DNA of 64,000 nt from Litoditis marina (Eukaryota; Nematoda; Chromadorea; Rhabditida; Rhabditidae), in assembly GCA_964036275.1 (NCBI GenBank), contig OZ038433.1:35931336-35995335 (forward strand), given 5' to 3'. Below are positions 1-12,280 of this stretch, in pieces (positions within the stretch are counted from its first letter, which is position 1; each line of letters opens with the position of its first letter). The notes beneath the pieces were generated by a model. That model was not told where the DNA came from, ran no database searches, and saw only the letters and a program-made list of their open reading frames with translations. A program made the position numbers and the translations under genes.

Positions 1-339
1 AATAATTTAAGGAGGATATAATTGAAAGCTAGTTTAGGTACCCCGGGGTACCTAAACATAACGTTGCGCGCCCCAAAACAGACTAAACCATATGCAAATT
101 AGGTTGGTCAGTTTGAGTAAAAAAGGTATATATCAGTTTCTCTGAAGCAGCTCTTTCATATAAACTTTCCTTTCTGTCCCCATTTAGATCACGAGCATCA
201 ATCAAGGTTAACAACAATTTTAGTTAGCAACCTATCGTCTAATCTAGTTGACAATTCTTTGTTTGTAGATGAAGAGGCATTACCTAACATAACATCATCA
301 TAACATGAAGATTTCAATACATATAAAGGTTAGCTTCAG

Positions 340-1963
340 ATGGAATTATCCGCACTTGCATAATTGTAAATGATCCGCCCCTGCTGATGGCATATCTGGC
401 TCTTCTAACCCTCGGAGTACATCTCACTGTCACCGTCAACCTCAATTTGGCAGTTATGAGATTCACAACTGTATTTTGGAACTTGGAGGTGAAAACAAGC
501 ATGATCTGCGAAAACCGCACGTTGTATGATCATCAGCACCTGTCGTTTTGCTCATTTTTCTTACCTAAATAACGGATGATCGAGCATAATTCTATGACAC
601 AGAACATGGATTACACGTGACGTGAGAGAGAGAGAGATACCCAAAAACTGTACAATTTTCGAGGCGAAATTTTGTAAAACGTGTTTATTTTGTAGAAGGC
701 TGATTTTGTGGCCAACGTTGGGCTGCTATTATGTTTTGTCTGGACCGTCGCTCACTTATTGGCTATCCATTTTGGTCTGGCGCAGGATATTGGGTTCAGC
801 GAGAACGGAAAAGTATACAGCGTATCTTTGGCTCCGTTCGACTTTACACGTAACGAAATGCCGTTTTATATAGTGGCTGCAACATTTGTGATTTACATTG
901 TCACCCTGCTGAAAATTCGAATGGTAAGTCACAGCCGAGTTCAATGGCTTTAGTGTGGACTGTCTTCCACACATTTGAGCCCCCAGTGGTTTATTTTACT
1001 TAAATATAAGTTTCAACAAGGATTCATCAGTTCAATTGAGAGGAATAGTTAATTATGATGAGAGCTCAGAGAAGATGTGTGAACATTTCTAAAACGGTAA
1101 TAAACTCGTAGTATCTCATGAACAAACGCAAGTTGATAAAAAACGTGGTTATTCGTTGATTTAAGTAATAATGTGATTCAAGTGTTGTTTGGCTGATCAG
1201 CATAACAACAAGGCAAATTGTAGTATTTCACAGGTCTTTTTAGTATGATTGAAGGTTATTGTAGAATGTCTAGAGTTCACAAAACCATATATTTCGAAAC
1301 ATTGTTTTACTTGTTTCAGTCTTTCAATCGAGGGAATTCGACAATACGGTCCTCACGTGAACTACGTTTCCTCACACAGTCACTGATAATTTTTATAAAA
1401 CAACTGATTTATCTGGCGTTCATCTATCACTATGTGGCACGTTTGAACCTGGTCACTTTTGTGCAGTACAAAAACCTAGTCTTCTTCGTGAGACCAATTA
1501 CGGCAGGATCAACACCGGTATGTTCCAGTTATAACTGAATGACGAACAATCACCTAGATGATTCTAACATCATTTAAAAATGAAAAACCCAAGGTTTTCA
1601 ACATGGGATGTGTATGACAAATAGTTACGATAAAAAATACCCACGTGGTGAATGAGGATTCCGTATACGGCAATTGGCTTTGATTGACTCAGATTGGCTC
1701 GGTTTAAGTGTCACTGTGTTCATAAACCTCGAATACGAGTGTTGATTTAATTGGAACTGAATTGATTGAAACGAAGGCTTCGATCTTCCATTTATGATTT
1801 TTTTATTCAGTTCATGTATCTGATGTTTTCAACGAACATTCGAGAGTCAGCGATGCGTATCATTCCATGTCTGGGAAAAAGTACTGCTACCGTGAAAGTA
1901 GTGACCACAAAAGGATCCATCCTACCCGTCAGTGACCGTGATGTCGAGAAGAGACGAGCATAA
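340..1963 (+). CDS. Seven-transmembrane serpentine chemoreceptor, 3' part (5' end lies outside the window)
   Basis: Four exons join in phase: 340-488, 696-923, 1320-1517 and 1811-1963 (TAA). Exon 1 encodes a membrane helix (GVHLTVTVNLNLAVMRF) that looks like TM3, with NL where many receptors have NR. Exon 2 carries two hydrophobic segments (TM4, TM5). Exon 3 starts with a basic stretch ending RELRFLTQ, then TM6 and TM7. Exon 4 opens with FMYLMFSTNIRESAMR, the place of the NPxxY-like end of TM7, followed by a basic cytoplasmic tail. This arrangement is that of nematode serpentine chemoreceptors (srx, srv or srt-like); I cannot settle the subfamily. Such receptors usually sit in the cilia of sensory neurons; that is family knowledge, not seen here. 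The acceptor of exon 2 reads TTTTGTAG, and the donor of exon 1 is GTGAAA, both weak. The N-terminal TM1-TM2 exons must be upstream of position 1. Confidence 0.7.
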
Positions 1964-2164
1964 CCAAACCTAATTCACAATCGAAACCACTAGAAACAGG
2001 ACATTTAGTCAATTTATGATTAATTTACTTTAATCATGACGTATTGTCGCTTTACAGCCATTCTCATGTTTAATCCCGTTTTCGGTTCTCTACACCACTG
2101 TTATCTAGTCACTTTCCACTCAATCTCATTTTTATTTCAGATGAACAATGTAGACGCTTCATTT

Positions 2165-2170
2165 AATAAA
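2165..2170 (+). terminator. Candidate poly(A) signal of the 7TM receptor
   Basis: An AATAAA hexamer lies about 200 bp after the stop codon of the receptor, at a plausible distance for its 3' untranslated end. Confidence 0.4.
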
Positions 2171-3613
2171 ATCAAACAACAAGTAAATATAGTAGATAGT
2201 TAAAATAGACAATGTTGCATATTATATACTCAATCTATAGGTTTTGAGTTTGCGACGAAAAAAGTGTTTGAGTGTAGCGCAACATAATATTTATACATTC
2301 ACTCAACGTCCATAGATGTTTATGTATTTTTAGGTCATTTTCACGGCAAGTGTTTCGAATAAAGGCAATGAACGTCCAAATAGAAACAAATAGGTTTTTA
2401 TGATCCCACTAAAACCTGTTGCACAAATATATACGTTAAACGAATGTGAATGTTGATTTGAAAAAAAATGAGAATATTTCTCTGTATTTCAAAAATAAAT
2501 TTTCGCTAGTTCAGAAGACAAACGTAATACATGATTACTCGAAGTGAACTCTCGACTAAAATATACTGTGTTGAGAAAAGCATATTCAAATTTGACCAGC
2601 TACAATTCTTACTGTGCATGTTCTTGCAGAATAGCGCGCAGCATGAAGCGCTTCGCGCGATTTTCCTTTGATCCGACTGATCTGATATTAATTTGATTCC
2701 GTCAAAACTTTGCTGGAAACTGAGAAAAAGCTCTAGTTGAGTATGTAGCCTGTCCCTCTATATACTAATCAACGTTTCGCATAAAATTATATTGCAACCA
2801 AAGTTGATGGCCTAAACATGATATCACACACACACACACTTGAACTTAACACATACAATACGACAAATACTCTTTCTTCTGAGATAAATCTCCCAACTCC
2901 CAGCGCCTTTCTCACGCCGACAACGTCTTCACACAACACTCAGTTATACGGGAGAAATATAAAACTTTTAGTGTGTAGTTTATTCAGCCAACCTCAGACT
3001 GCGAATATGGGCAAGATAATTCTACTCGGATTCATGATATTACACTTCTTGAGTTTATCATTGTACTAGTGTGCGTTACAAATATTTTGCTGTATCCAGC
3101 AATCATCGATTAGGAGTGGGTGCTGGGCACAAAAGTTGAAGTATTTAGTATGGAAACTACAGGAGACGTCCGCGGATATACTGACAATGAGTCACTGTAC
3201 GCACAGTTATATTTTGAAAATATACAGTTCGCATGAGTTACAAACACTATAACGTGGAAAAATCACAGGAACTAAACCACAATGCATCGCTCCTATGGTT
3301 TTTATCGATGGTCAGCTATCAAAAATGAGTGAGCATATATTTGTAGATCAATTAAGATTTTTTTTTCGTTCTGGCATTTTATTCTCTCCACATTCATAGG
3401 TGATCGCCACAGTTAATGAACGACGTGGTTAACTGTTCGTGATTCCTAAACTTATGTTATCGGGTACGATTTCAACTCATATACGTTTTCTCACGTTACG
3501 TGATATTAGTGCTTAGTTAAAATGAAGTTACTACTCCCTAACGCGTTAACGGTCGTCTTGTGATGTGTGTAAATACACATTAGGCTTACAATTGAAGCAT
3601 GCGAAGAATTCAT
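2171..3613. other. Intergenic, no gene seen
   Basis: AT-rich sequence with a short CA run near 2826 and no open frame with splice support. A + frame at 2818-3069 is low complexity at its start and resembles no family I know. Confidence 0.5.
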
Positions 3614-5111
3614 ACTCTGAACTCCCTGGGCCTGGGACGTCGTAGCAGTCTCAGAAACATTGGCGCCAATTAGCAGGAGTTAGCGCTAATTGGCAGAGAT
3701 ACCGTAATCCAAAAATTCAATTTCAAAGGAAAAAGCTGCTGAAAACTACTTAATAACTAAAGAAAAGCAGTAATACGACTGCAATGGTACACAAGGAGGT
3801 TTCTCAGAGTGAAGTTTTAGGAAAAAATCCTTTTTTTTTATATTAATAGGGTAGAAAACAGGTTTTGTCTCTTACGTGTTCATGGGATGAAAATACTATT
3901 TCCATCTGATGATGATATGTGAATAAATCTTCCCATGGAGGTCGACTATAAACAAACCATACCGAGGTAAAATAATACCGACCCCCACCGACAGCAAACC
4001 ATACCGAGAGGGTGAAACCCTACCGACCTCCTTAATCAACACCGAATATGCATTCACCTGTTCTTCTCAACAGTTTTTTTGTTCGGAATATGGTGAATGC
4101 GAGACAGTCACGGTGAAAAACACATGTCAGTAGTGAGTACTCTGTATGTTTCGAGGTAGGTATGTATTCACCCTTTCGGTATGGTTTGCTTTAGGTAGGG
4201 AATAGGTTTGGTTTCATCTCGTATGGTTTATACCCCAACCATTGACTTTAAAATGTCGTATATGGACATTTGTGTACATTTTTCAATGTTTGTCGCCTTG
4301 AAAAACTGATTTTCGGCTAGGTGACGTCGCACGAAAAATGCGAAATTGGCAGAAGTTGGCAGCCTAACGTAAAAATTGGCATGCCAATTGGCAGGAATCT
4401 GTCTGAGGTCGACCGACCGGGACGCGATGTTTACGCGTCCCAGACGGTTTGACTGCTACGGTCTCAGACGGTTAGTCAGGATCAGCCGGGCCAGCGCGGC
4501 CCCAGACCATTCCAAAATTTAATTGATTAATAATATTACTAATTCACTCCGAAACAACCGCATTCATTTGGTAGTATATTTTCTATTCATGTTTCATGCA
4601 TGTTTATATACATTAATCCTGCTATTCATAAAGCGAAAAATTCTACGCGAAATTGTGGACGATAGTAAGATTTAAGATACTATACTAGTATTAATGTATA
4701 TAACCATAATCACTCAAAAGCAAATTATTGAGAAAAGATGAGATTATTGCTCAACTTTTAATGCTAATTCTTTTTGAAAAAATACACTTTTTTCAGATGA
4801 ATATGCACAAGCATGTTTTCTCTTCAACACCTAATCGAAGTAAGCACTTTTTTCGTGTGTCAGAGCGGCTTTTAACCTAGCTCGAATGAACTAAATTGGC
4901 TGAGTTGCGCAGAGTGGCACCTCTAGCACGTACGTATCTAATTCTGGCTGGACCGCTGATTACTTCACGAGTGGCGATCCAGCTATCATTGCGAGTGCAA
5001 CGACGTCTGCTACGTTGAGTAATTTGACCCGTACATCGTCTGCTACCAAGCTTAAATGCGGGTTTTTTTGCGTGACTGCTACGACGTCCCAGTCCCAGGG
5101 AGTTTAGAGTA
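3614..5111. mobile_element. Non-autonomous DNA transposon of about 1.5 kb with 36 bp terminal inverted repeats
   Basis: The left end (3614-3649) contains ACTCCCTGGG then GGGACGTCGTAGCAGTC; the same sequence is found inverted at 5074-5111, with two or three mismatches. Both ends read TACTCT outward, which would fit a TA target duplication, but this is inference. Subterminal short repeats built on AATTGGCAG/TTGGCAG occur near 3662-3698 and 4347-4396. No transposase frame is present, so it would depend on an element elsewhere. It contains a second palindromic element at about 3944-4237, so it is probably a nested composite. Confidence 0.7.
3944..4237. repeat. Long imperfect palindrome nested in the 1.5 kb element
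   Basis: Arms of about 100 bp face each other around a centre near 4070-4090. The block GCAAACCATACCGA at 3994 is matched inverted at 4176-4190, and TATAAAC..CATACC at 3947 is matched by CGTATGGTTTATA at 4220-4232. Internal repeats of ACCATACCGA type occur on the left arm. This is the structure of a foldback or MITE-like element. Confidence 0.65.
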
Positions 5112-5352
5112 CAGTTTCTCTCTCTTGATACAAACTCTATACTAATATTGTCGAAGAGCGATATTATATATTTCCTGTAGGGGTCGTTATCCAAAGAATG
5201 CATAGCGAACTACAAGTTCTATGTAAAGAGAGCAAAAACATGAAAAACTTACCGACACCTAAGAACGAAATTTGAACAAGCTTAACGTTTCGAATTTTTT
5301 TTAGCTTCAATACCTCGAACACGTCAGCTTGTTTGCTAACGTAGGACGCTCA

Positions 5353-5440
5353 CCTGTAATTTCTATCTCATTTATGCAGCTATACCGTTTTTATCAGAAT
5401 AAAAACGGTAGAGCTGTATAAATCAGATAGAAATTACAAG
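5353..5440. repeat. Compact hairpin element, arms of about 41 bp
   Basis: The left arm starts TGTAATTTCTATCTCATTTA and runs to ACCGTTTTTAT near 5395; the right arm is its reverse complement (AATAAAAACGGT to GATAGAAATTACA) with about three mismatches. The loop is only a few bases. It resembles a solo foldback MITE; a structured RNA is the alternative. Confidence 0.7.
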
Positions 5441-6426
5441 AAATAAATTACTTAAACTAAGCCTAGTTCATATTTATCTTTTTATCATTCGAAACCTGAA
5501 GCAAACACTGTGATTTTGAATCATGGTGTTATCACTGTAGCTCTTACGAATAATGGAAACGGAGCAGTATTTGTACAACTTGCTTTGTACTCCGTAAATA
5601 TCGTTTGCAATATATTAAGAAATATATTAGTTGAGAACTATTTGGAATGTGTAGATTTGATGAATTTTATGTATGAAAGCGGTGTAAACTTTGTTAATCT
5701 GGTAACTTTGAAAAAGGAATCCGATCAGAGGTGTGAGCGAAACTTCTTGACTCCAACTCACGCAGTAGCATAATTCGAAAACAATCTTCTTCTGCATTTT
5801 TCTAGTTTCTTTGGACAAGTGACCGACGTTTTGGTGTAAAATATGTAGAGTGTGAAATAGTAGGAAAAACACCACACCAACTCCTGTATAATGAAATACA
5901 ACACATTGATTATTAGCACACATGTATTGTCGATTCGTCCATCAAAAGATAGTCTCCATTTTACCAAAAAAATAAAACCAGCGAGCGAATCGACTGCGCA
6001 ATGTGGATCAAGCGGTAGTTGGTTTGATGGCGCCTGCTGCACATTGGTTTGGGGGAGGGTACACCGATTCGATTCAGACGGTGTGAGGCTATGCAGGGCA
6101 GAGTCAAAAAGACCTGCCAGCTACTGTAGTATTTTACGATCTTAATTATAACAAAGTTGCGAAAAACTGATAGAGGGGTGATTTCATTAAGAATTCTCTA
6201 CTAACGAAGAGGCGTTGGTGTCCACGAGGTTGTGAAACTGAGTAAAGTTTGTTATCGCAGCCTCTTCAACGCATAGGGAAGCCAATTTTGGTTGTCGTCG
6301 ACCACCTACAATCTGTCACTCTATAGCTACATCATAAGGTTGAAGTATAGAGTAGCCGGACCGTTTGCTCACGAACTTCAATCTATTATGATAAAATGCA
6401 CTCAACAATAAATATCTGAACAACAT
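5441..6426. other. Intergenic, no gene assigned
   Basis: Several open frames of 80-98 codons overlap on both strands (for example + 5510-5773). They have no splice partners, no recognised domain and no coding character that I can defend. Confidence 0.4.
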
Positions 6427-6528
6427 ATAGTGAGTGCCAAATTTATAAATTTATGTCGCTCGCCGGAATCGAACCCGCGAGCAAAAGATTCGTAGCATGG
6501 CGCTAACCACCGTCGCTGTTAGAGCACA
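6427..6528 (-). repeat. tRNA-derived SINE, copy 1
   Basis: Read on the - strand it has a pol III A-box-like stretch (GTGGTTAGCGC) and a B-box (GGTTCGATTCC) in the right order and spacing, followed by a non-tRNA tail ending in GGCACTCACTATA. The whole unit matches the + strand copy at 28826-28930, including the tail, with scattered differences. The anticodon arm does not fold well, so it is not a working tRNA gene. A TACGAA loop suggests, weakly, an Arg-ACG-like ancestor. Confidence 0.75.
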
Positions 6529-6827
6529 TAACCGGCAAGTTTTGGAATCGAAGACATGTGTGCGCACACATCGGAAAGTGAGATATACAGTACCCTCCCG
6601 CCTTTCCGTTGACGACGACTATAGATCGCAAATTCTTTCTTCAAAGTTCCGCTATTGAAAAGATGTGTACCCTCCAAGCCAATAAAAGCTTGAGCACAGG
6701 AATATATCTAAACTCATTAGTACCATTATTAAAGTGTTATGGTTCGATGATGAATGGAACAACCGAAGAAACGGATGTTGTTCCAAACAAACGTGAGCGA
6801 TTTGTACATTATGAAACTCGAAAGGGA

Positions 6828-8310
6828 TTACCGAACATTGAACTGTGTTGTGCACTCCACGATATACAATATTGTACTTCCGAACTTGAACATTACGAAA
6901 GCAAACCTGCATTTTTCAGAGATAAACAATGGTTCTGAAAAAATAATGAGAAGGACTAATGCGGAGCAACTTGAATCATGAAAAGTGATTTTATTCACAT
7001 TTCGTTGTTCATCATCGTACAACAACTATTCAGTTTTTCCCCCGAAATGATAAATGACTGACCACAAGCTTTACCCAGAGTTTCTTGATCCTCGTAAATT
7101 AAATGACCCACAGTAACAGCAGAAGCCAACACCAACAAGTAGGTCAAAACGTAGATAATTCTAGAAAAGCTGTTCAATTAGACTCAGTCGTCAAACCAAC
7201 GTACATGTTTTCTGTTTCGATGAGAGAAACATACATGAAAACTAGAATCCTTCCAATAACGTCAACAATGTTAACATGTTCAAAAACAGTATTGACGTTC
7301 CAGTTGCATACTTTTAACCTATGTAGGGATCAGAAACGATAATATAGTAGCATCTGTGAAGGCGTGAAAGAAACAAGAGTAATAGCTCCACTAGATAACC
7401 GTTGAAATCAAAAAATTCTATATGTTTAACTCTGAACTCTATGGAACCTTACACACTTGTTTTAAACTTTCCATCATCAATCATTCATACAACAGATGCA
7501 CGCTCGTTGCAAAAAAATATGTGAAACCTTCTCTGTTTGGTTGAACTTTTAGAGAAACGTTGTACACAATCTAACCTTACTGCTATCTTTTCCAACTTGA
7601 GCACGTGATCGTACGGAAGTACGGCTCGCCAACGGAAGAACAACGACATGACGCCAGAAATAACACCCCCTGATGAAATAATAGATGAAATTGCTAATCA
7701 AAAAAGAAGAAACTCCCATGTAGTATAGAAACCCTCTGGGATAAACACAGATAAACGGAAAAAAATAACCAAGATCTGAATATAGCTTCAGTCAAATAGT
7801 GTAACTATCTTTCAAATATAAGTTGCAAACAGTCTTTAATGAAAACGCGTAATATCTAGTGGAAGTTGTTAACTCAATTTTCTTGAAACGTTCGAACTGG
7901 TCCTCGGTGCTTGTTGAATGAAGGACGTGAAGTTGTATTCAGCCCAAACTTACATTACCGTATCATAATATGCACAACTAAGACCACAAAGTTCGTCAAG
8001 CTATTGTGATTAGGGTAGATGATAGATGTGCCACTCAAATTTCCACCGGAGTTTATTTATTCATTCGAAACTTCTTCATCCGATGGAGATCCAGTATTGA
8101 TGCCCAGAAGTGATACACGAGAATATACCATTTATAGCTAGACATCGCTACAGACGATTTCCTTGCAACAACATAGGCAACGAATACGTTGAGTGGGGTA
8201 GAAATTGCAGTCAAAACGTGCATCGAATTGATGTAGAATGAGGGTTGTAGGTCATATGGAGCACAATATATTATCGATTGATTGTTTAATGGTAGATTGA
8301 ATGTCTCCAT
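6828..8310 (-). pseudogene. SRH-class chemoreceptor, frameshifted, probably a pseudogene
   Basis: The start is taken as ATG at 8310-8308. The first exon (8310-8056) has an SRH-like N terminus: CAPYDL, then TM1 with MHVLTAISTPLNVF and TM2 with YKWYILVYHFWASILDL, but it runs into a stop at 8053 without a donor. The next exon (about 7785-7580) has GYFFPFICVYPRGFLYYMGV in one frame, then SGGVISGVMSLFFRWRAVLP in another, so a frameshift lies in TM3. That exon ends AG|GTTAGA and joins in phase to about 7163-7060, which has TM4 and YEDQETLGKAC, equivalent to the SRH PDQ loop. A possible further piece lies near 6930-6828. SRH proteins are olfactory-type receptors unique to nematodes. TM5-TM7 were not found cleanly. 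Confidence 0.65.
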
Positions 8311-8557
8311 TTTCACAAACGGAATATTTATGTAGTTACGATCCGCTTGAAAAAAATCGTCTTCTATGATTTCAAAATAGGATCATGTAAAAGTGGACTG
8401 GACGTGAGCGAATCTGTCATAAGTTAATTCTGTGCCAAAATAGTTCTCAAGAGCAAGATTTGTAGGATTCGCTGCTATTCAAAGCAAGTATATGCAGTAC
8501 ATGATGTCGCCCAATGTCCGAGGCGAAGAGATATTGAGAATGTGCAGAGATAAAAAT

Positions 8558-8602
8558 CTGTGGAAAGCGATAAAGGAAAAATCTGTGGAAAGCGATTGCA
8601 AC
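8558..8602. repeat. Short tandem duplication
   Basis: The 20-mer AAAAATCTGTGGAAAGCGAT occurs twice, separated by a few bases. Confidence 0.8.
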
Positions 8603-8880
8603 AATATGACGTGAATGAATAAAATGATGTGTTTTTCATTATCTCGCGGTGCTTGTATACTGATTCTGTTGTTATATAATTCCTGATGAAATTTTAGCGT
8701 GCATCGAGAGCAGTACAACGAAGAGTTGGTCTTCATAACTCGGCTCAAAAATTGAAAGCCAACTGCGTGAACAGTTTCAATCTCATTTCGGAGAGATGAA
8801 CTAGTCACAAAACCATCGTGCTATCAAGTTTCCAAAATACCGAGCTTCGACCACATTCATCACTAGCATCCTTGATCTAC

Positions 8881-8938
8881 GCTCTTTCTATCGCTCTTTC
8901 TCTCTCTCTTTCTCTCTCTTCTCTCTCTCCACTCTCTC
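8881..8938. repeat. CT-rich simple repeat
   Basis: An almost pure polypyrimidine tract of TCTC and TTTC units, about 58 bp long. Confidence 0.85.
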
Positions 8939-9759
8939 GAAAGTGAACGTCAATTTGGATTCACTTGGAGATCAAACAGAACAGAACTGGGAGGTATATT
9001 TTGATGCAAGCTTCCACGAATCATTGATCGCTTAAAACAACGCATTGGGGAGTGAAACATATCACCGACAGCAGCTGTGTTTTAATGAGCGTCTCGATCA
9101 CTGACTGATATTCAAGGAAGCCAAAATATTAATAGACATCCCAGCCATTTTGACCTTCATTCAAGAAGGTGAAGTTCAATGAATATATGAATATTCCGCG
9201 CCACGGGACGGGACTTCGGTCCTAAGCCGTTTTCTTTCCATCAAAAGCTGTGATACTTCGATGCTAGACTGAATTCAAACGAAACTGCTCACACAATGTT
9301 CGCTCTACGTAGTGGCGGATACATCTCAATTGGGCTTTGAAAAAAACTTAAAAGCTATCAATTAAGAGTAGAGTGCAGAAAAGTATTGTATACAGAGTTC
9401 AACAACGTTCTTCCACGGTTTCAAACACTGCAAACGTATCACTGACTCCATTCGAGTTTCGATTTTGTAAAAAAAAAAACTTACGGACGGGAAAATTAGA
9501 CTTTGTTTTGTTCGAAGCCAAAACACTTGGCCCTTCACTTAGAGACACGATTTGTTGTATCAATCGACAACGCTTTCAAGAAGTTCATACCTCTCACATG
9601 ACTTCGTGTTGGTTTAGTTGGTACACGATTTTTCGGTCGAACATTATCTTTCTGTGTTCGAATTGCATGACCTTTGAACTAACGCGAAAGTAGTTCGCTT
9701 GTACTCTCATTGTCATACGTACTCAACAAACATTGTGATGTGCTGCACAATAGCTCTCC

Positions 9760-9946
9760 GTTCTCGCTGGGTGGTCCGTGTTTTGCTCACACACTGTTCT
9801 CGGAGAGCTTCATTGACTGAACGATGCGGGGCGAGCGGTTTCTGATTACTGGCCAGCAGATGATAGAGTGTGCAGATCAGAGATACGGAGAGAAGCTGGC
9901 CGCCTTCCCAAACACTACCGCTCCCTTCCCCTGCCGAATTAACCAT
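9760..9946 (-). repeat. Possible copy of a diverged repeat shared with 23985-24140 and 54400-54570
   Basis: On the - strand the stretch TATCTCTGATCTGCACACTC is close to GTCTCTCTGACCTGCACACT near 24059 and GTCTCTTAATCTGCACAATC near 54482. A GAGAGCTA stretch also follows in two of the three. The match outside this core is weak. Confidence 0.35.
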
Positions 9947-10415
9947 ACACTGTCCACCACGGTTTGAAAAACCTATAGTCGCTCAGAGAATTTTGTTATA
10001 GAAATTAAATTATGAAGGAAGAACCTCATGAAAAAAACAAATTAGTGGGAGCACGGAAGAATCAAGCATAACTTGTAGCATTCACACCCATTCTGGGTCT
10101 AGTGGCGACAGCATGAGACTTGTTTGTCGAATCCATCGCCACCTAAAACAAATGTCATAAATTTCATATTCTTCTTTTTCAGACTACTACAGTACATTTC
10201 AAGCACGTTTCCACTAACTGTTTTCTCAGAGATTCTGACTGTATAAAACTGAACAACTTATGTTCAACCACAAAAACAATTCATTTTCGAAAGGGGATAG
10301 AATCCTCAAACGCGGAAGCCCTAGCGCACAGTTCCACTCGGCGACAATAGCATCTGCACTGCCCGTAACCTACGTTGATTTTAGTTTCTGAGTTTGAGCT
10401 TTTATACTGAAAAAA

Positions 10416-10487
10416 TTCATCTACTCGGATCATTTCGGAACAATTCATCTACTCGGAACGGAACAAAAATTCATCTACTCGGAACAC
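10416..10487. repeat. Minisatellite, ATTCATCTACTCGGA units
   Basis: Three copies of ATTCATCTACTCGGA are spaced by variable GGAAC-type fillers. Too short and irregular to be coding. Confidence 0.8.
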
Positions 10488-12280
10488 GGAACACCATAAT
10501 TTTCATTGTTTGTGATTCGAATTTTGATTATAATTTCATCAATTTTTTTGCAAATCGTAGTGGAATGGCAGAATAAGCTTTAATTATTCACCCTTTCTCT
10601 TTCAAACTAGTTGTCTCGTACAAATCACAAATAAATTGATTTAAAAATCCATATTCATGACTGTTCTCATTCTCTGTTTTAGTGGTTGCTGTGGTGATTT
10701 GCTTGGAACGTTATACAAATAAGGTTGCACTGGGCGTTCCGAGCAAAGGCCATTATTAATGATCTCGCTGGACTCTGCGAGCAAAACACGATATACGCCG
10801 CTGGAATAGCTTAGAAATGCAGCTGTGCAAGCGAGCAGATGAAGATTGATTTAGTGAAATAGCTATTCCGAACGTTAAAAAAACCGAACGCAATTCCTGC
10901 GAATGCATGAGAAGTTTGCGTGATGTTATTGCGATATATTCATGAGACATAATTATGCCCCATCACACCACCGATTAAGACAAGAGCAAAACATTCGAAG
11001 AGATCTTATGAAATGTTTGCAAGCAATGTTTACTATCTCGTTGTTTTTTGTTGATGAATACATGAGGTGCCAGAGTATCTACTGTGAAATGAGATTTTCT
11101 GATTTGTTTCCTACTTTCTATGTGTCTAATATATATAGTTGTATTGGTGACGTGGAATCTTTTCATCGTATGAAAAGTACTAGAGAATAAATGTTGACGA
11201 GTCGTAATGTCTCCTTTCAATTATTTTGTTGTACGACTTCGATCTGCAGCACTTTGTTAACTTGATTATTGAACTATTGTGTAAACAAGTGTGATTTTTT
11301 TTCTGAAAATCTGAAATGTTTCCCCCGGAGAGGCCATGTCGTTGAAAACACAAAGCACACTCGGAAGGGGAGGCGTTTATTTTACACTCAGCTCCCGGCC
11401 GACGCAATTATTATCCGGTCTCACTGGACTGTGATCTTTGGACATTTGCATTGGCAATTGCTATATGCAAAAAACGTCCTATCATTTAGTGGACGATTGT
11501 TTCAGGGACTCAAGAAGTTTGAGGTTGAGTGGGAATGGAACGGGAAAACATTTTTTATATTATTTTATAGAAACTTGCTCTTTTGTGTTTCACATCGGAC
11601 GAATACTGCTAAAAATCACGATTTTGTTAAAGAGATCATTTTATGTTGCGTGAATGCTTCGTTTCCTTGCCAACTTGTGTTGCTGCAATAAAGAGATAAG
11701 TGTCTGTGCCTAGTCAGTGTTCGTGCTTGAACTATCAACTCTGCTTATCTTTCCTGTGAGCATTCGCTGCAAACATTCATGCGACTGTTCGAAAACCACA
11801 AAAGAGAATTTTTGAGAAAAGAAACAATTCTAGAACCAACAACGCTATTTGGGGAACTGCCCTTTCATCAACAACATGTAACATATTTATCAGCTATGCA
11901 CAGGGGTAACAATAAACTCAATCACAAAACCCAATTGAGATCTCCGTTTAAACACAATGAAAACGTTTTTCTACCGAACCCATAACTATTTTTTAAAAAA
12001 GTCAATAGACACTAAAGAAGGAAGGCGAAGATGTTTTGACAAAATTGTCCACAACGATAGGCGGAGGTAGTTGAAATAAAAAATAGATTTTATATTCAAT
12101 GACTCAAGTGAAAACCCACCGCTAAAATTGAAGCTCAACTAACTAAAATGATTATTCTATTCAAAGCAGTTATGGCTGATTTTGTGTATTTTCCACGTGT
12201 CAGACATTTTTAGTGTTAATAATTTCTCAAACTATACTCATAGCGGTGCATTTTCTCGATCTCTATAGACTAGGAAGACA

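Larger units (their letters stand above)
8939..12280. other. Intergenic region 3' of the DM gene, no gene assigned
   Basis: The longest open frame, + 11269-11691 (140 codons), and + 9373-9693 (106 codons) show no recognised domain and no splice signals I would trust. A possible diverged repeat (9760-9946) and a minisatellite (10416-10487) are listed separately. Confidence 0.4.

Noticed and set aside
11269..11691. 140-codon open frame on the + strand
   Set aside because: Longest single frame in the region, but no domain, odd composition, and overlapped by another frame; no splice or conservation evidence.
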